Shown here: in pieces, positions 1 to 6,576 of the stretch
Numbering within the stretch: position 1 is the stretch's first letter
Layout of the letters: each line of letters opens with the position of its first letter
Origin: JADKIH01 sp043747595
GTDB taxonomy: Bacteria > Bacteroidota > Bacteroidia > AKYH767-A > 2013-40CM-41-45
Assembly: GCA_043747595.1 (NCBI GenBank)
Contig: JAYTOX010000124.1
Coordinates: forward strand, 1-16,439
Reading direction: 5' to 3'
Length of the DNA stretch: 16,439 nt
Program-made: the position numbers and the translations under genes
The notes under the pieces: generated by a model
Told to the model about the DNA's origin: nothing
Seen by the model: only the letters and a program-made list of their open reading frames with translations
The model's database searches: none

Positions 1-321
1 TTTGCAATATTCTTGTGAATAATTCTTTTAAAATAAATCGCTACCTAAATTGAACAAGTCCATTTCATTTCTCCTCTTGGAATTTTTACATTGAATAAAT
101 CAAAAATAACGACTGCACTAAAGCCAGTATCAACTTGATTCTAGATTTTACGAACATGGATCAAATGGAAAATCGAAGTCACGTTTCAGACAAACAATAC
201 AAGAAGGATAATTTAATGATTGCGTTTCCTATTTAAATGTTTTCTATATTCGTTTGAAGAATGAAAAATAGTACGAAAGAAAAGACTGTGTCACTAACAC
301 CCGGCGGAATTTCGCTATGCC
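1..321. other. AT-rich stretch without a recognisable gene
   Basis: No convincing coding region was found here. Short open frames exist (for example one beginning at the ATG at 156 and ending after 26 codons), but they show no recognisable motif and the composition is that of non-coding DNA. The last part (from the ATG at 261) opens a frame that reads PGGISLC just before 321; this may be the broken upstream part of the tail-collar fragment that follows. Confidence 0.4.
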
Positions 322-609
322 ATGAGTACGGAGAGTGCGGAAGTGTTGACGCTAAAGATTCTGCCGAGCGGGGGAAATCACGATCTAAATTCGAGAGTTC
401 CAGATTTATCAGAACGTTTTTTAATGGGTGCTAAAGATGGAGGTTATGGTTTTAATGGCGGAAGCGCTAGTCATTCGCATACAATTGTAAAGGAAGATCC
501 GCATGCCGAAGGTCCGCAATCTTTTTTGGCTGGTGACAGAAGCGCAGTTATTCAACCTAACTCGAATATCCCACCTTTTTATACAGTAATCTATATCATA
601 AAATTATAA
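322..609 (+). pseudogene. Fragment of a phage tail-collar (microcystin-dependent-type) protein
   Basis: This 95-residue frame resembles the C-terminal end of phage tail-collar / tail-fibre-tip proteins. The visible hallmarks are PDLSERFLMGA at residues 27-37 (family form PDLRGRFxxG), a histidine pair in SHSHT at 50-54, and the terminal NIPPFYTVIYIIKL at 82-95 (family form N-x-PPYYxxxYIIK), which is where such proteins normally stop. Family members are usually at least 170 residues, so the N-terminal half is missing. Just upstream, in another frame (about 300-320), the peptide PGGISLC resembles the family's GWxLCDG segment that precedes PDL, which suggests a frameshifted remnant. It may still be a short expressed tip module, but a decayed gene is more likely. 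No other phage gene is visible nearby. Confidence 0.55.
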
Positions 610-912
610 ATGTGGCTTCTTTATTAGCAAAGCTGAAGTAGATAAATCTAAGAATTTGCAGTTACGGTGGTTATCGCTGATTTGCATAATGTTCAAAAGA
701 TTTATAAGTGTAAAATTACTTTCAATCAATTTTCATGTTTGCATTTGGTAGAGAGTGAATTTAATTTACATTTATAAATCTTTTGAACATGCTGCTGATC
801 AGGGTAGATAGATAGTATTTAGTAATCACCAATTTCTTCTAGCTACAAACCGTTTCTATTAAAACTTAGATGTCGTTAAATGCTCATATATTTATTTACT
901 ACATATTTTTTT
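610..912. other. Spacer carrying a long inverted repeat, no gene
   Basis: Nothing coding is visible between the tail-collar fragment and the HEPN-like gene. The only structure is the 26-bp inverted repeat listed separately at 689-790. The 120 bases before the HEPN gene are AT-rich and probably hold its promoter, but I see no clean TTTG / TAnnTTTG pair. Confidence 0.4.
689..790. repeat. Inverted repeat, 26-bp arms around a 50-base core
   Basis: Bases 689-714 and 765-790 are reverse complements with one mismatch in 26 positions; the arms begin ATGTTCAAAAGATTTATAA. The core between them (715-764) is AT-rich and non-coding. No target-site duplication is obvious at the outer ends, and the outer ends lie in non-coding DNA. 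The whole 102-base unit could be a small non-autonomous (MITE-like) element, a long hairpin acting as a terminator after the tail-collar fragment, or the inverted ends of a lost mobile element. Confidence 0.6.
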
Positions 913-1713
913 ATGAAAATTAAAATCCCACCATACCCAAATTTCCAAATAACTGAAGAAGCTTTTAATCGGGATATTGTTTCTAATTCAGAAAATAAAA
1001 GCGATTCAAAAGGTTTATCAAATCAAATTGTTATGATAATTGAATTTCCAACTGGGAATAAAAGAATTATTAATGTTAGACCTGTCAAATATCAAAATAA
1101 CCTATTTGTAACTGCATTCCCTAACCCAATTCATATATTTCTGAGTCTTGCAATTGAACATTTTAATCAATCAGAAAAAATTAAAGAATCGAATTTTATC
1201 AAATGCGGAAAAAAATATGGAGACGATGTATATTTACTTCCAATTGAAGAAAATGGTACACATGAATGTTATAATGATTTTGTTAAGTATAGGATGAGCA
1301 GTATAATTATGTTGGTGTCTTCACTTGAAGCGTATTTAAATCACATAATACCCAACAATTTTATTTATAGAACAATCCGTAAAGATAAAAATGTCGAGTT
1401 TAATAAGGGCGATATAGAAAGTGCGAAAATTTCTTTCAAAGAAAAGCTAAATGAAGTTCTTCCACAATCATTAAATGACAAGAATTTTTGGTCAAATAAT
1501 TTACTTGAACAAGAATGCATATTAAATCTTTATCAAAATCGGAAAAATATAATTCACTTAAAAACTAACACGCAGGATGGCTTCGATCGATACTTTGCTG
1601 TAATTGATAAAATGCTGGATCTTGATATTTCAGAATCAATTAATTCGACAATTAAGTTTATGAATTTAGCTACTAATAATTTTATAGAACAAACTACTCC
1701 CCAAGCAAAATAA
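913..1713 (+). CDS. HEPN-fold-like protein with RX4H motif (putative)
   Basis: This 266-residue protein is acidic, helical in its second half and has no signal peptide or membrane segment. From about residue 128 it reads SSIIMLVSSLEAYLNHII, the opening helix typical of HEPN-like and related helical bundle proteins. It continues to NLYQNRKNIIHLKT, where Arg210 and His215 give the R-X4-H signature of HEPN ribonucleases. The N-terminal 110 residues look beta-rich and are not recognised. I chose the ATG at 913; an in-frame ATG at 880 would add 11 hydrophobic residues (277 in total). HEPN proteins often act as RNases in toxin-antitoxin and phage-defence systems, but many RX4H proteins are inactive. 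The function here is inference; the motif is what is seen. It is the first of three same-strand genes. Confidence 0.75.
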   Translation: MKIKIPPYPNFQITEEAFNRDIVSNSENKSDSKGLSNQIVMIIEFPTGNKRIINVRPVKYQNNLFVTAFPNPIHIFLSLAIEHFNQSEKIKESNFIKCGKKYGDDVYLLPIEENGTHECYNDFVKYRMSSIIMLVSSLEAYLNHIIPNNFIYRTIRKDKNVEFNKGDIESAKISFKEKLNEVLPQSLNDKNFWSNNLLEQECILNLYQNRKNIIHLKTNTQDGFDRYFAVIDKMLDLDISESINSTIKFMNLATNNFIEQTTPQAK

Positions 1714-1734
1714 AAATCACTGGATATAGTACCA

Positions 1735-1767
1735 CCTTGCTAGCATGTTGCGTGCTCGACGGCAAGG
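1735..1767. terminator. Short imperfect hairpin after the HEPN-like gene
   Basis: CCTTGC at 1735-1740 pairs with GCAAGG at 1762-1767, with a smaller AGCA/TGCT pairing inside. It is unusually GC-rich for this window and lies 22 bases after the HEPN-like stop codon. There is no T-run after it, so it may be a terminator, a processing site or part of a recombination site. Confidence 0.3.
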
Positions 1768-1816
1768 CTAAAAGTTACGTGAAGGCTAAACAATTCCAAC
1801 ATAAATTACTTCATTT

Positions 1817-2392
1817 ATGAACATTATTCAACAGCAAGCTAAAGACTGGATCAGATTCAGTTTAGATGAACACGGAAAATACGAAGATTTTATTTCGAAA
1901 GTTAGATCGAAATTGTATGACTATCGTAAAGATTCTCATAAACTTGAATTTGTTGATCAAATTATTTTAATCGTAAAACTCAAATATGACAATCATTTAA
2001 AAGTATGCGAGTTTCCAAATGATAGGAGTAAATGTAATGTGAACAAGCTCTTTGAAAACGTTCTCTTTTTTCTCCAAAACGAGAGAGATGAAATATTGGA
2101 AGTACTTCCGGAACTTGATTTTACACTACAGGAAAGAACTGATATAAATGTTAGCTTGCAAAATATAATTAATGATCTAAACAAGATAAAATTTGGTCAA
2201 GAGATTACTTATGATGACCTAACAGATCAACTGAACGAGCTGAAGGAATTTTATTTCTTGAACAAGAAACATTGGACTCAACTTTTAATTGGACGATTAA
2301 GTGAAATGGTTGCAAGCGGAATTATTTCTGAAGCTATCTGCAAAGATATTGTTGAAACTATTTCGAAAAATTATGCAGGACTAATCAACTAA
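1817..2392 (+). CDS. Hypothetical 191-residue helical protein
   Basis: I do not recognise this protein. It is charged, predicted mostly alpha-helical, lacks a signal peptide or membrane segment, and has three scattered cysteines (64, 73, 175) without a metal-binding pattern. The C-terminal part (about 140-191, NELKEFYFLNKKHWTQLL onward) has the regular hydrophobic spacing of a helical hairpin and is the best-conserved-looking section. The start is the first ATG in the frame. It follows the HEPN-like gene by 103 bases and precedes the membrane protein by 84 bases on the same strand. It could be the partner or antitoxin of the HEPN-like protein, but nothing in the sequence proves this. Confidence 0.75.
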   Translation: MNIIQQQAKDWIRFSLDEHGKYEDFISKVRSKLYDYRKDSHKLEFVDQIILIVKLKYDNHLKVCEFPNDRSKCNVNKLFENVLFFLQNERDEILEVLPELDFTLQERTDINVSLQNIINDLNKIKFGQEITYDDLTDQLNELKEFYFLNKKHWTQLLIGRLSEMVASGIISEAICKDIVETISKNYAGLIN

Positions 2393-2476
2393 GTATTGTA
2401 AGCTAGCATACAGGTAACTATTGCGTAATAACTTATCCTAAGCTTCACAAAATGAAAAGTAAAACAAATATTTCTT

Positions 2477-2929
2477 ATGATTGACAACATAACACCTATT
2501 GCGAAACCAAAGAAGGTAGTGATGGCAATTCGATTGCTTATATTATCAATGACAATTTCATTTATATCCGGGTATTTGAAAGGAATGAACAAACCTAACG
2601 AGTATCACAATACAATCACTTCTGCTTTTCCTACACGACAATTTATTTCAACGCTACTATTATTTTTAATCATAATTTCGATTACTTGGTTCATTCTATA
2701 CAACGTTAATGCCGGGAAGAATTGGGCTCAAATAATCTGTTCCTTTATTGTGTCGTTGGGGGTATCATATTTTATTCTGTACATTTCCTATTACTTTAAA
2801 GAAAACATTATACATGCCAGCATCCGGACAATTCAAACTGTGTTAGATATTACTGCTATAGCTTTTTTAAATAGTAAGGAAGTCTTAGAGTGGTACAAAT
2901 TAAAAAATATTAAGAGTACACCTGAGTAA
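2477..2929 (+). CDS. Small four-helix integral membrane protein
   Basis: The 150-residue product has four hydrophobic stretches that look like transmembrane helices, at about residues 15-33, 55-76, 83-107 and 117-131, with short polar loops. The linker motif NVNAGKNWAQI at 76-86, between helices 2 and 3, is a recurring feature of small bacterial inner-membrane proteins of unknown function, which also tend to end in a segment like the SKEVLEWYK seen at 133-141. There is no signal peptide or catalytic motif. It is the third gene of the 913-2929 run. It could be an effector or immunity membrane partner of the two upstream proteins, or an unrelated accessory gene. Confidence 0.75.
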   Translation: MIDNITPIAKPKKVVMAIRLLILSMTISFISGYLKGMNKPNEYHNTITSAFPTRQFISTLLLFLIIISITWFILYNVNAGKNWAQIICSFIVSLGVSYFILYISYYFKENIIHASIRTIQTVLDITAIAFLNSKEVLEWYKLKNIKSTPE

Positions 2930-3501
2930 CAAACACAAGAAACATACGCCATGTCGAGAAGCCATACTTAATAGTTAACAATAATATTTTACAAAGAAAA
3001 GGCAACATAATATTATTCAGATTTTGGTTGATGGAGAGAAGCTGTTGCGGAAAATAATTAAGAAGAAGATTTGTAAATTAGAATTTTCCTAAAGCTGACC
3101 ACGCAACATTTATTTCCTTTTATGCTCTTTCAAATTTTGTTTCTCCAAAATAAATTTCTATATTTATTCTTTCATTCATCATCAAATCTTTTCATTTTGT
3201 TTCACCAAATAAAAAAATTCTTCACGCATCATCTTTGCATCACCACAAATTATTTTTTTAGATAAATATTTTACACAGAAATAGTTAATTCTCCTATAAG
3301 AATCCCACTCTCTCCGCGAAGTGCTGCATTTCTCAATATCTATTGTTGAACTTTTGAGTCGCACTTAATTATATAGAAAAAATATTTTCTCACTAAATTT
3401 TTTTTGTCATTTTTATTTTCAAAAATAACTTTCTTTTTTCAACGATAATTTAATAAAAACCAGATGTGGGAAAAGTAATGATTTACTCTTCCGAGTTAAA
3501 A
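2930..3501. other. T-rich intergenic stretch between converging genes
   Basis: No convincing gene is present. A 60-codon minus-strand frame (3182-3364) has no recognisable motif and lies in skewed, T-rich sequence, so I do not call it. An imperfect direct repeat of about 20 bases is visible (ATTTTGTTTCtCCAAAAT-type, at 3134-3154 and 3194-3213). Genes on both sides point into this stretch, so it should hold their transcription ends. Confidence 0.4.
3134..3213. repeat. Imperfect direct repeat, two copies of about 20 bases
   Basis: Bases 3134-3154 and 3194-3213 both read ATTTTGTTTC-(T/A)-CCAAA followed by ATAAA or TAAA, 60 bases apart. The copies are low-complexity and non-coding. They may be remnants of a local duplication; no known element is recognised. 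Confidence 0.35.
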
Positions 3502-3924
3502 TCATTTTCCACGATTATTTCTTAACTCTTCCAGCATAGAAATAATTTTATCTAGTTTTTGAATTTCGATATTTGACAATTGCTCCTGTATAGCTTCTAT
3601 TTCTTCCTTTGCGTCAACATTGGTTTGGTAGTCTGCTAATGCTTGTGCACGATCACGTTCATTTTGCCTGTTCTGAGCCATCATAATTATTGGAGCGGCA
3701 TAGGCAGCTTGCGTGGAGAATAATAAATTGAGAAGGATAAATGGATAGACATCCCAATGGTACACGAAGCCAATAATGTTGAGCGACATCCAAAGAATTA
3801 CTAAAGCGGTTTGGATAATGATGAACTTCCATGAGCCCATTCCATTCGCAACCTTGTCGGCCAATCGTTGTCCGAAGCCCAATGAATCAAAATGGCGTTC
3901 GTGCCATGTATTAATTTTTGCCAT
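3502..3924 (-). CDS. DUF1003 family membrane protein
   Basis: This 140-residue protein fits the DUF1003 family closely. It has two transmembrane helices at about 33-53 and 60-80, joined by the family signature WDVYPFILLNL (57-67). This is followed by STQAAYAAPIIMMAQNRQ (70-87) and the basic/acidic stretch RDRAQALADYQ (91-101). Residues 104-136 form a predicted coiled coil. The N-terminus (HERHFDSLGFGQRLADKVA) is also typical. The cellular role of the family is not established; members sit in the inner membrane with a cytoplasmic coiled-coil tail. The gene is alone on the minus strand, diverging from the HNH gene, and looks intact. Confidence 0.93.
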   Translation of the reverse strand: MAKINTWHERHFDSLGFGQRLADKVANGMGSWKFIIIQTALVILWMSLNIIGFVYHWDVYPFILLNLLFSTQAAYAAPIIMMAQNRQNERDRAQALADYQTNVDAKEEIEAIQEQLSNIEIQKLDKIISMLEELRNNRGK

Positions 3925-4025
3925 AAAGTATGAAGTTTATACGACTAAGGTAATGTTATTTGAGAGCGATAAAGCTTTAATTCTATCGTTCGACATTTCA
4001 AGTCTGTATTGTTCAGCTAATTCAT

Positions 4026-4070
4026 TCGATATTCATCTTTCTTCGGCTTCCATAAAGAAGAGGATATCGA
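4026..4070. repeat. Inverted repeat with T-run, orphan terminator-like
   Basis: Seven-base arms TCGATAT / ATATCGA, with a further internal TCTTT / AAAGA pairing, precede GTTTTTTAT on the plus strand. The form is that of an intrinsic terminator, but the only gene to its left runs on the opposite strand. It could shield the HNH gene from antisense read-through or end a small untranslated RNA. Confidence 0.3.
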
Positions 4071-4227
4071 TTCAGTGTTTTTTATAGTTTAAGCTACAAT
4101 GCGTTTAACATTATGAATAGTAAGTAACGGGTTGTGTTCTTTATGAATTTTCTAAAATTACCCGATCTGATAGATTATTTTGGTCGATTAAACAATCATT
4201 TTATTTTGTATAATTGTTAGATTGAAA

Positions 4228-4256
4228 TTTGAGTATTCATTCGTAGTATAGTTTTT
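4228..4256 (+). promoter_or_regulatory. Possible Bacteroidota-type promoter of the HNH gene
   Basis: TTTG at 4228-4231 is followed after 17 bases by TAGTTTTT at 4249-4256, one base off the TAnnTTTG -7 box of Bacteroidota primary sigma factors. The ATG of the HNH gene lies 25 bases downstream. The spacer is at the short end of the usual range, and T-runs are common here, so this is tentative. Confidence 0.35.
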
Positions 4257-4280
4257 TTTAAGAATTAAATACATATTAAA

Positions 4281-4694
4281 ATGAAAACAGTTTTTTTATT
4301 TTTTGCTTTGGCATTATCAATTTTTTCAGACGTAAGCGGACAACATTATAGAAAAAATGGTTCTCCGGATAGGCGTTATAAAGAGAACAAAACGAGTTAC
4401 ACATCACCAAGTGGAACGAGCGCGCATACTCGAAGTAGCAGAACTTTTGCGCCAGCAAAAATTAGGATAGCTCGATCAACATATCCCAGAGAGCGCGACC
4501 AGCGAGGTCGATTTGTTAGGAGCAGCTCCGCAACGAATAAGTTCAAAAAACAAACCGGTTATCCGCATGGACGCCATGGTTATGTAATTGATCACATTGT
4601 ACCATTAAAAAAGGGAGGGTGTGATTGTCCTTCCAATATGCAATGGCAAACAATTCCCGATGCCAAAGCAAAAGATAAGTGGGAAATGCCATAG
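4281..4694 (+). CDS. Secreted HNH-endonuclease-like protein
   Basis: The 137-residue product starts with a clear signal peptide (MKTVFLFFALALSIFSDVSG, cleavage likely before Gln21). A basic, serine/arginine-rich linker (about 22-85) follows, and then a compact HNH core. The core shows KQTGYPHGRHGYVIDHIVPL at 90-109, with Asp104-His105 as the metal/catalytic pair, GGCDCPSNMQW at 112-122 with Asn119, and DAKAKDKWE at 127-135 closing the fold; Cys114 and Cys116 flank the middle strand. Small exported HNH proteins of this type are known, presumably degrading extracellular or periplasmic DNA. The very basic linker would favour DNA binding. It lies upstream of the AAA operon on the same strand, but a 145-base gap with hairpins suggests separate transcription. 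Confidence 0.85.
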   Translation: MKTVFLFFALALSIFSDVSGQHYRKNGSPDRRYKENKTSYTSPSGTSAHTRSSRTFAPAKIRIARSTYPRERDQRGRFVRSSSATNKFKKQTGYPHGRHGYVIDHIVPLKKGGCDCPSNMQWQTIPDAKAKDKWEMP

Positions 4695-4747
4695 TGAAAT
4701 TTGAAAAGTACTAGCCGTTTAAATCTGCCTAGACATTTTATAAATGC

Positions 4748-4762
4748 AATTTCCCGGAAATT
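4748..4762. promoter_or_regulatory. Palindrome AATTTCC-C-GGAAATT
   Basis: A perfect 7-bp inverted repeat around one central C lies in the gap between the HNH and AAA genes. It could be an operator or a small terminator after the HNH gene. A related palindrome, TTTCCCGGGAAA, sits at 15179-15190 before the FnIII gene. Confidence 0.3.
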
Positions 4763-4780
4763 ATTAATCTATTTTTTAGA

Positions 4781-4797
4781 GCGACACAGATTGTCGC
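4781..4797. terminator. Hairpin GCGACA-5-TGTCGC before the AAA gene
   Basis: Six-base arms GCGACA / TGTCGC with a five-base loop form a stable small hairpin 87 bases after the HNH stop codon and 43 bases before the AAA start. No T-run follows directly. It could end HNH transcription or be an operator at the AAA operon promoter. Confidence 0.35.
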
Positions 4798-4806
4798 CAT
4801 ACGGAG

Positions 4807-4814
4807 TATTTTTG
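4807..4814 (+). promoter_or_regulatory. Candidate -7 box (TAnnTTTG) for the AAA operon
   Basis: TATTTTTG at 4807-4814 matches the Bacteroidota -7 consensus TAnnTTTG exactly and lies 25 bases before the ATG at 4840. The expected TTTG -33 box is not obvious; the hairpin at 4781-4797 occupies its place. If real, the hairpin could be the binding site of a regulator such as the WYL protein encoded at the end of the operon. Confidence 0.35.
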
Positions 4815-4839
4815 TTTAAGAAATTTAAACAACTCTGTT

Positions 4840-5970
4840 ATGAACCCCATTCATCTTTCTTTTCATGAGCTCCAAAGAAATGCGTTGGCAGCAAAAAAAT
4901 CTGAACCGACTAATTTAGACAATGTTTTTTCAGAGCGGACATCATCTTATCTGAGTGAGTTTAATTTATTCGTTGCCCATTTTAATTCCATTCCCAATTT
5001 AATTTACGAGGTAAACATTGATTGTCGAAAAGCAAACTTGTGGTTTGTTGATGCATACAAAAATGAGATCCAAGACATGCATTACGACATGAGGTATTAC
5101 ACTACTCGAAGTGAAAACCCGGAACTTGACGATATTTTTTATTTCATTCACGACGATCTGTTGGTGAACCTAGATACGAATAGATCGATTGTTCGTTTTC
5201 TATTTCGTAAAACAGAGTTTGCGAAAGTAGAAAAAGTGATCAATGAATTTCGGAAGTTCAAATACAAGAAAGGTCAAAATCAACCAAAAATATCTTTGCT
5301 GGTAAACACTCAGTTTGGTATTAGTCTTAAAGAGATGGATATCTCTAAGCAAAAACTCGACATACACGATAACTACAACGACGATTTTAATGAAGTACAT
5401 AAAATAATTATCAAGCGACTTTCTAAAACAAATGATAAAGGGCTGGTTTTGCTTCACGGGAAACCGGGAACAGGAAAAACATCTTACATCAGACATCTGA
5501 TAGCAAAAATGAAAAAGGATGTAATTTTTCTACCGCCCAATATGGCAGGATTAATTACCAATCCGGAATTGATAACCATTTTGATTGACAATCCCAATTC
5601 AATATTTGTGATTGAAGATGCAGAGAATATAGTCGTAGACAGAGAGAAAGACGGCAACTCGCCCGTGTCTGCGTTATTAAATATTTCTGATGGGTTACTT
5701 TCCGACTGCTTGAACATACAAATCGTTTGTTCGTTTAACACGCCACTTTCTAAAGTAGATAGTGCTTTGTTACGGAAAGGAAGATTGATAGCCAAATATG
5801 AATTTACAGAATTAGAAATAAAAAAGGCGCAGCAGTTGTCGAAAAAATTAGGATTTACTTCTACAATTAATTCCGATATGACATTAACTGCAATTTATAA
5901 TCAGGAGGACAAAGATTTTGCGCCTAATAATAAATGTCCGATTGGATTTACGACACTAAATAATAACTGA
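4840..5970 (+). CDS. AAA+ family ATPase (Bcs1-like core)
   Basis: This 376-residue cytoplasmic protein has an unrecognised N-terminal region (1-195) followed by an AAA+ module. Visible motifs are Walker A GKPGTGKTS at 207-215, Walker B IFVIEDAE at 255-262, the helix with NISDGLL at 281-287, sensor 1 CSFNT at 297-301 (Asn300) and an arginine-finger segment LLRKGR at 310-315. This order and spacing resembles Bcs1/ClpX-like classical AAA proteins. Ending soon after the small domain, at CPIGF, is usual for bacterial members, so the gene looks complete. It presumably remodels or unfolds a protein or nucleoprotein partner using ATP. It heads a tight run with an exonuclease (31 bases downstream) and a WYL regulator, so a nucleic-acid or defence role is an attractive inference. 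Confidence 0.9.
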   Translation: MNPIHLSFHELQRNALAAKKSEPTNLDNVFSERTSSYLSEFNLFVAHFNSIPNLIYEVNIDCRKANLWFVDAYKNEIQDMHYDMRYYTTRSENPELDDIFYFIHDDLLVNLDTNRSIVRFLFRKTEFAKVEKVINEFRKFKYKKGQNQPKISLLVNTQFGISLKEMDISKQKLDIHDNYNDDFNEVHKIIIKRLSKTNDKGLVLLHGKPGTGKTSYIRHLIAKMKKDVIFLPPNMAGLITNPELITILIDNPNSIFVIEDAENIVVDREKDGNSPVSALLNISDGLLSDCLNIQIVCSFNTPLSKVDSALLRKGRLIAKYEFTELEIKKAQQLSKKLGFTSTINSDMTLTAIYNQEDKDFAPNNKCPIGFTTLNNN

Positions 5971-6001
5971 TAGTATTAATGAACAATTAAATCTTCAAGC
6001 A

Positions 6002-6532
6002 ATGGAAACAACAACAGGAATTGAAAAATTTAATGCGGAGAGCAGATCGTTTACCGCCATTGATTTTGAAACAGCACACGGAAAGCGTTGGAGTGTGTGT
6101 CAAGTTGGGTTAGTGAAAATTGAAAACGGGTACATTAAAGATCGATTGGCAGTATTGATAAAGCCGCCAAAGAATTTTTACTGGGACAGGTTCAGTGAAA
6201 TACATGGTATAACACCACAGAAGACAGCAATGGCACCAACATTCGATCGCGTATGGAGTCGGATAAAACCATTTATCGAAAACCAGCATGTGGTTGCCCA
6301 TAATGGATTTGCATTCGATTTTCATTGTTTGAATCAGACCTTAGAATATTACAACATTAAACCACCAATTTATACCGGTCATTGCACATATAAAATTTAT
6401 AAAGACAATTTAGCCTCATTATGTAAGGTACATGATATCCCATTTACACAACATACAGCATTAAGCGATGCATTTGCCTGTGCAGAATTGTATCAGCTGC
6501 ATCTGATGAAAAATAATTTTCGCTTAGAGTAA
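6002..6532 (+). CDS. DEDDh-type 3'-5' exonuclease (DnaQ-like)
   Basis: The 176-residue protein is a minimal DnaQ/RNase T-fold exonuclease. All catalytic residues are visible: AIDFET gives Asp21 and Glu23 (Exo I), HNGFAFD gives Asp106 (Exo II), and HTALSDA gives His151 and Asp156 (Exo III of the DEDDh class). The segment RFSEIHGIT at 63-71 is the usual substrate-loop signature. The family removes nucleotides from DNA or RNA 3' ends with two metal ions. With no polymerase, BRCT or UvrC-like part, this is a stand-alone enzyme. It starts 31 bases after the AAA ATPase and ends 44 bases before the WYL gene, so the three are probably co-transcribed. Confidence 0.93.
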   Translation: METTTGIEKFNAESRSFTAIDFETAHGKRWSVCQVGLVKIENGYIKDRLAVLIKPPKNFYWDRFSEIHGITPQKTAMAPTFDRVWSRIKPFIENQHVVAHNGFAFDFHCLNQTLEYYNIKPPIYTGHCTYKIYKDNLASLCKVHDIPFTQHTALSDAFACAELYQLHLMKNNFRLE

Positions 6533-6576
6533 TTAGTTTGAACGATCTAATCACTTATCTTTAGCAAAACTAAATT

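Larger units (their letters stand above)
3925..4280. other. Divergent intergenic region between DUF1003 and HNH genes
   Basis: No gene is visible. The region should carry the promoters of the minus-strand DUF1003 gene and the plus-strand HNH gene. It contains an inverted repeat, TCGATAT at 4026-4032 with ATATCGA at 4064-4070, followed by a T-run at about 4077-4083. This resembles an intrinsic terminator on the plus strand, although no plus-strand gene ends here. Confidence 0.4.

Noticed and set aside
3182..3364. 60-codon minus-strand frame in the T-rich spacer
   Set aside because: Low-complexity sequence, no motif, overlaps an imperfect direct repeat, and no coding-like composition.
3776..4087. 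103-codon plus-strand frame opposite the DUF1003 gene start
   Set aside because: It is largely the antisense of a well-recognised DUF1003 gene and its product has no family features.
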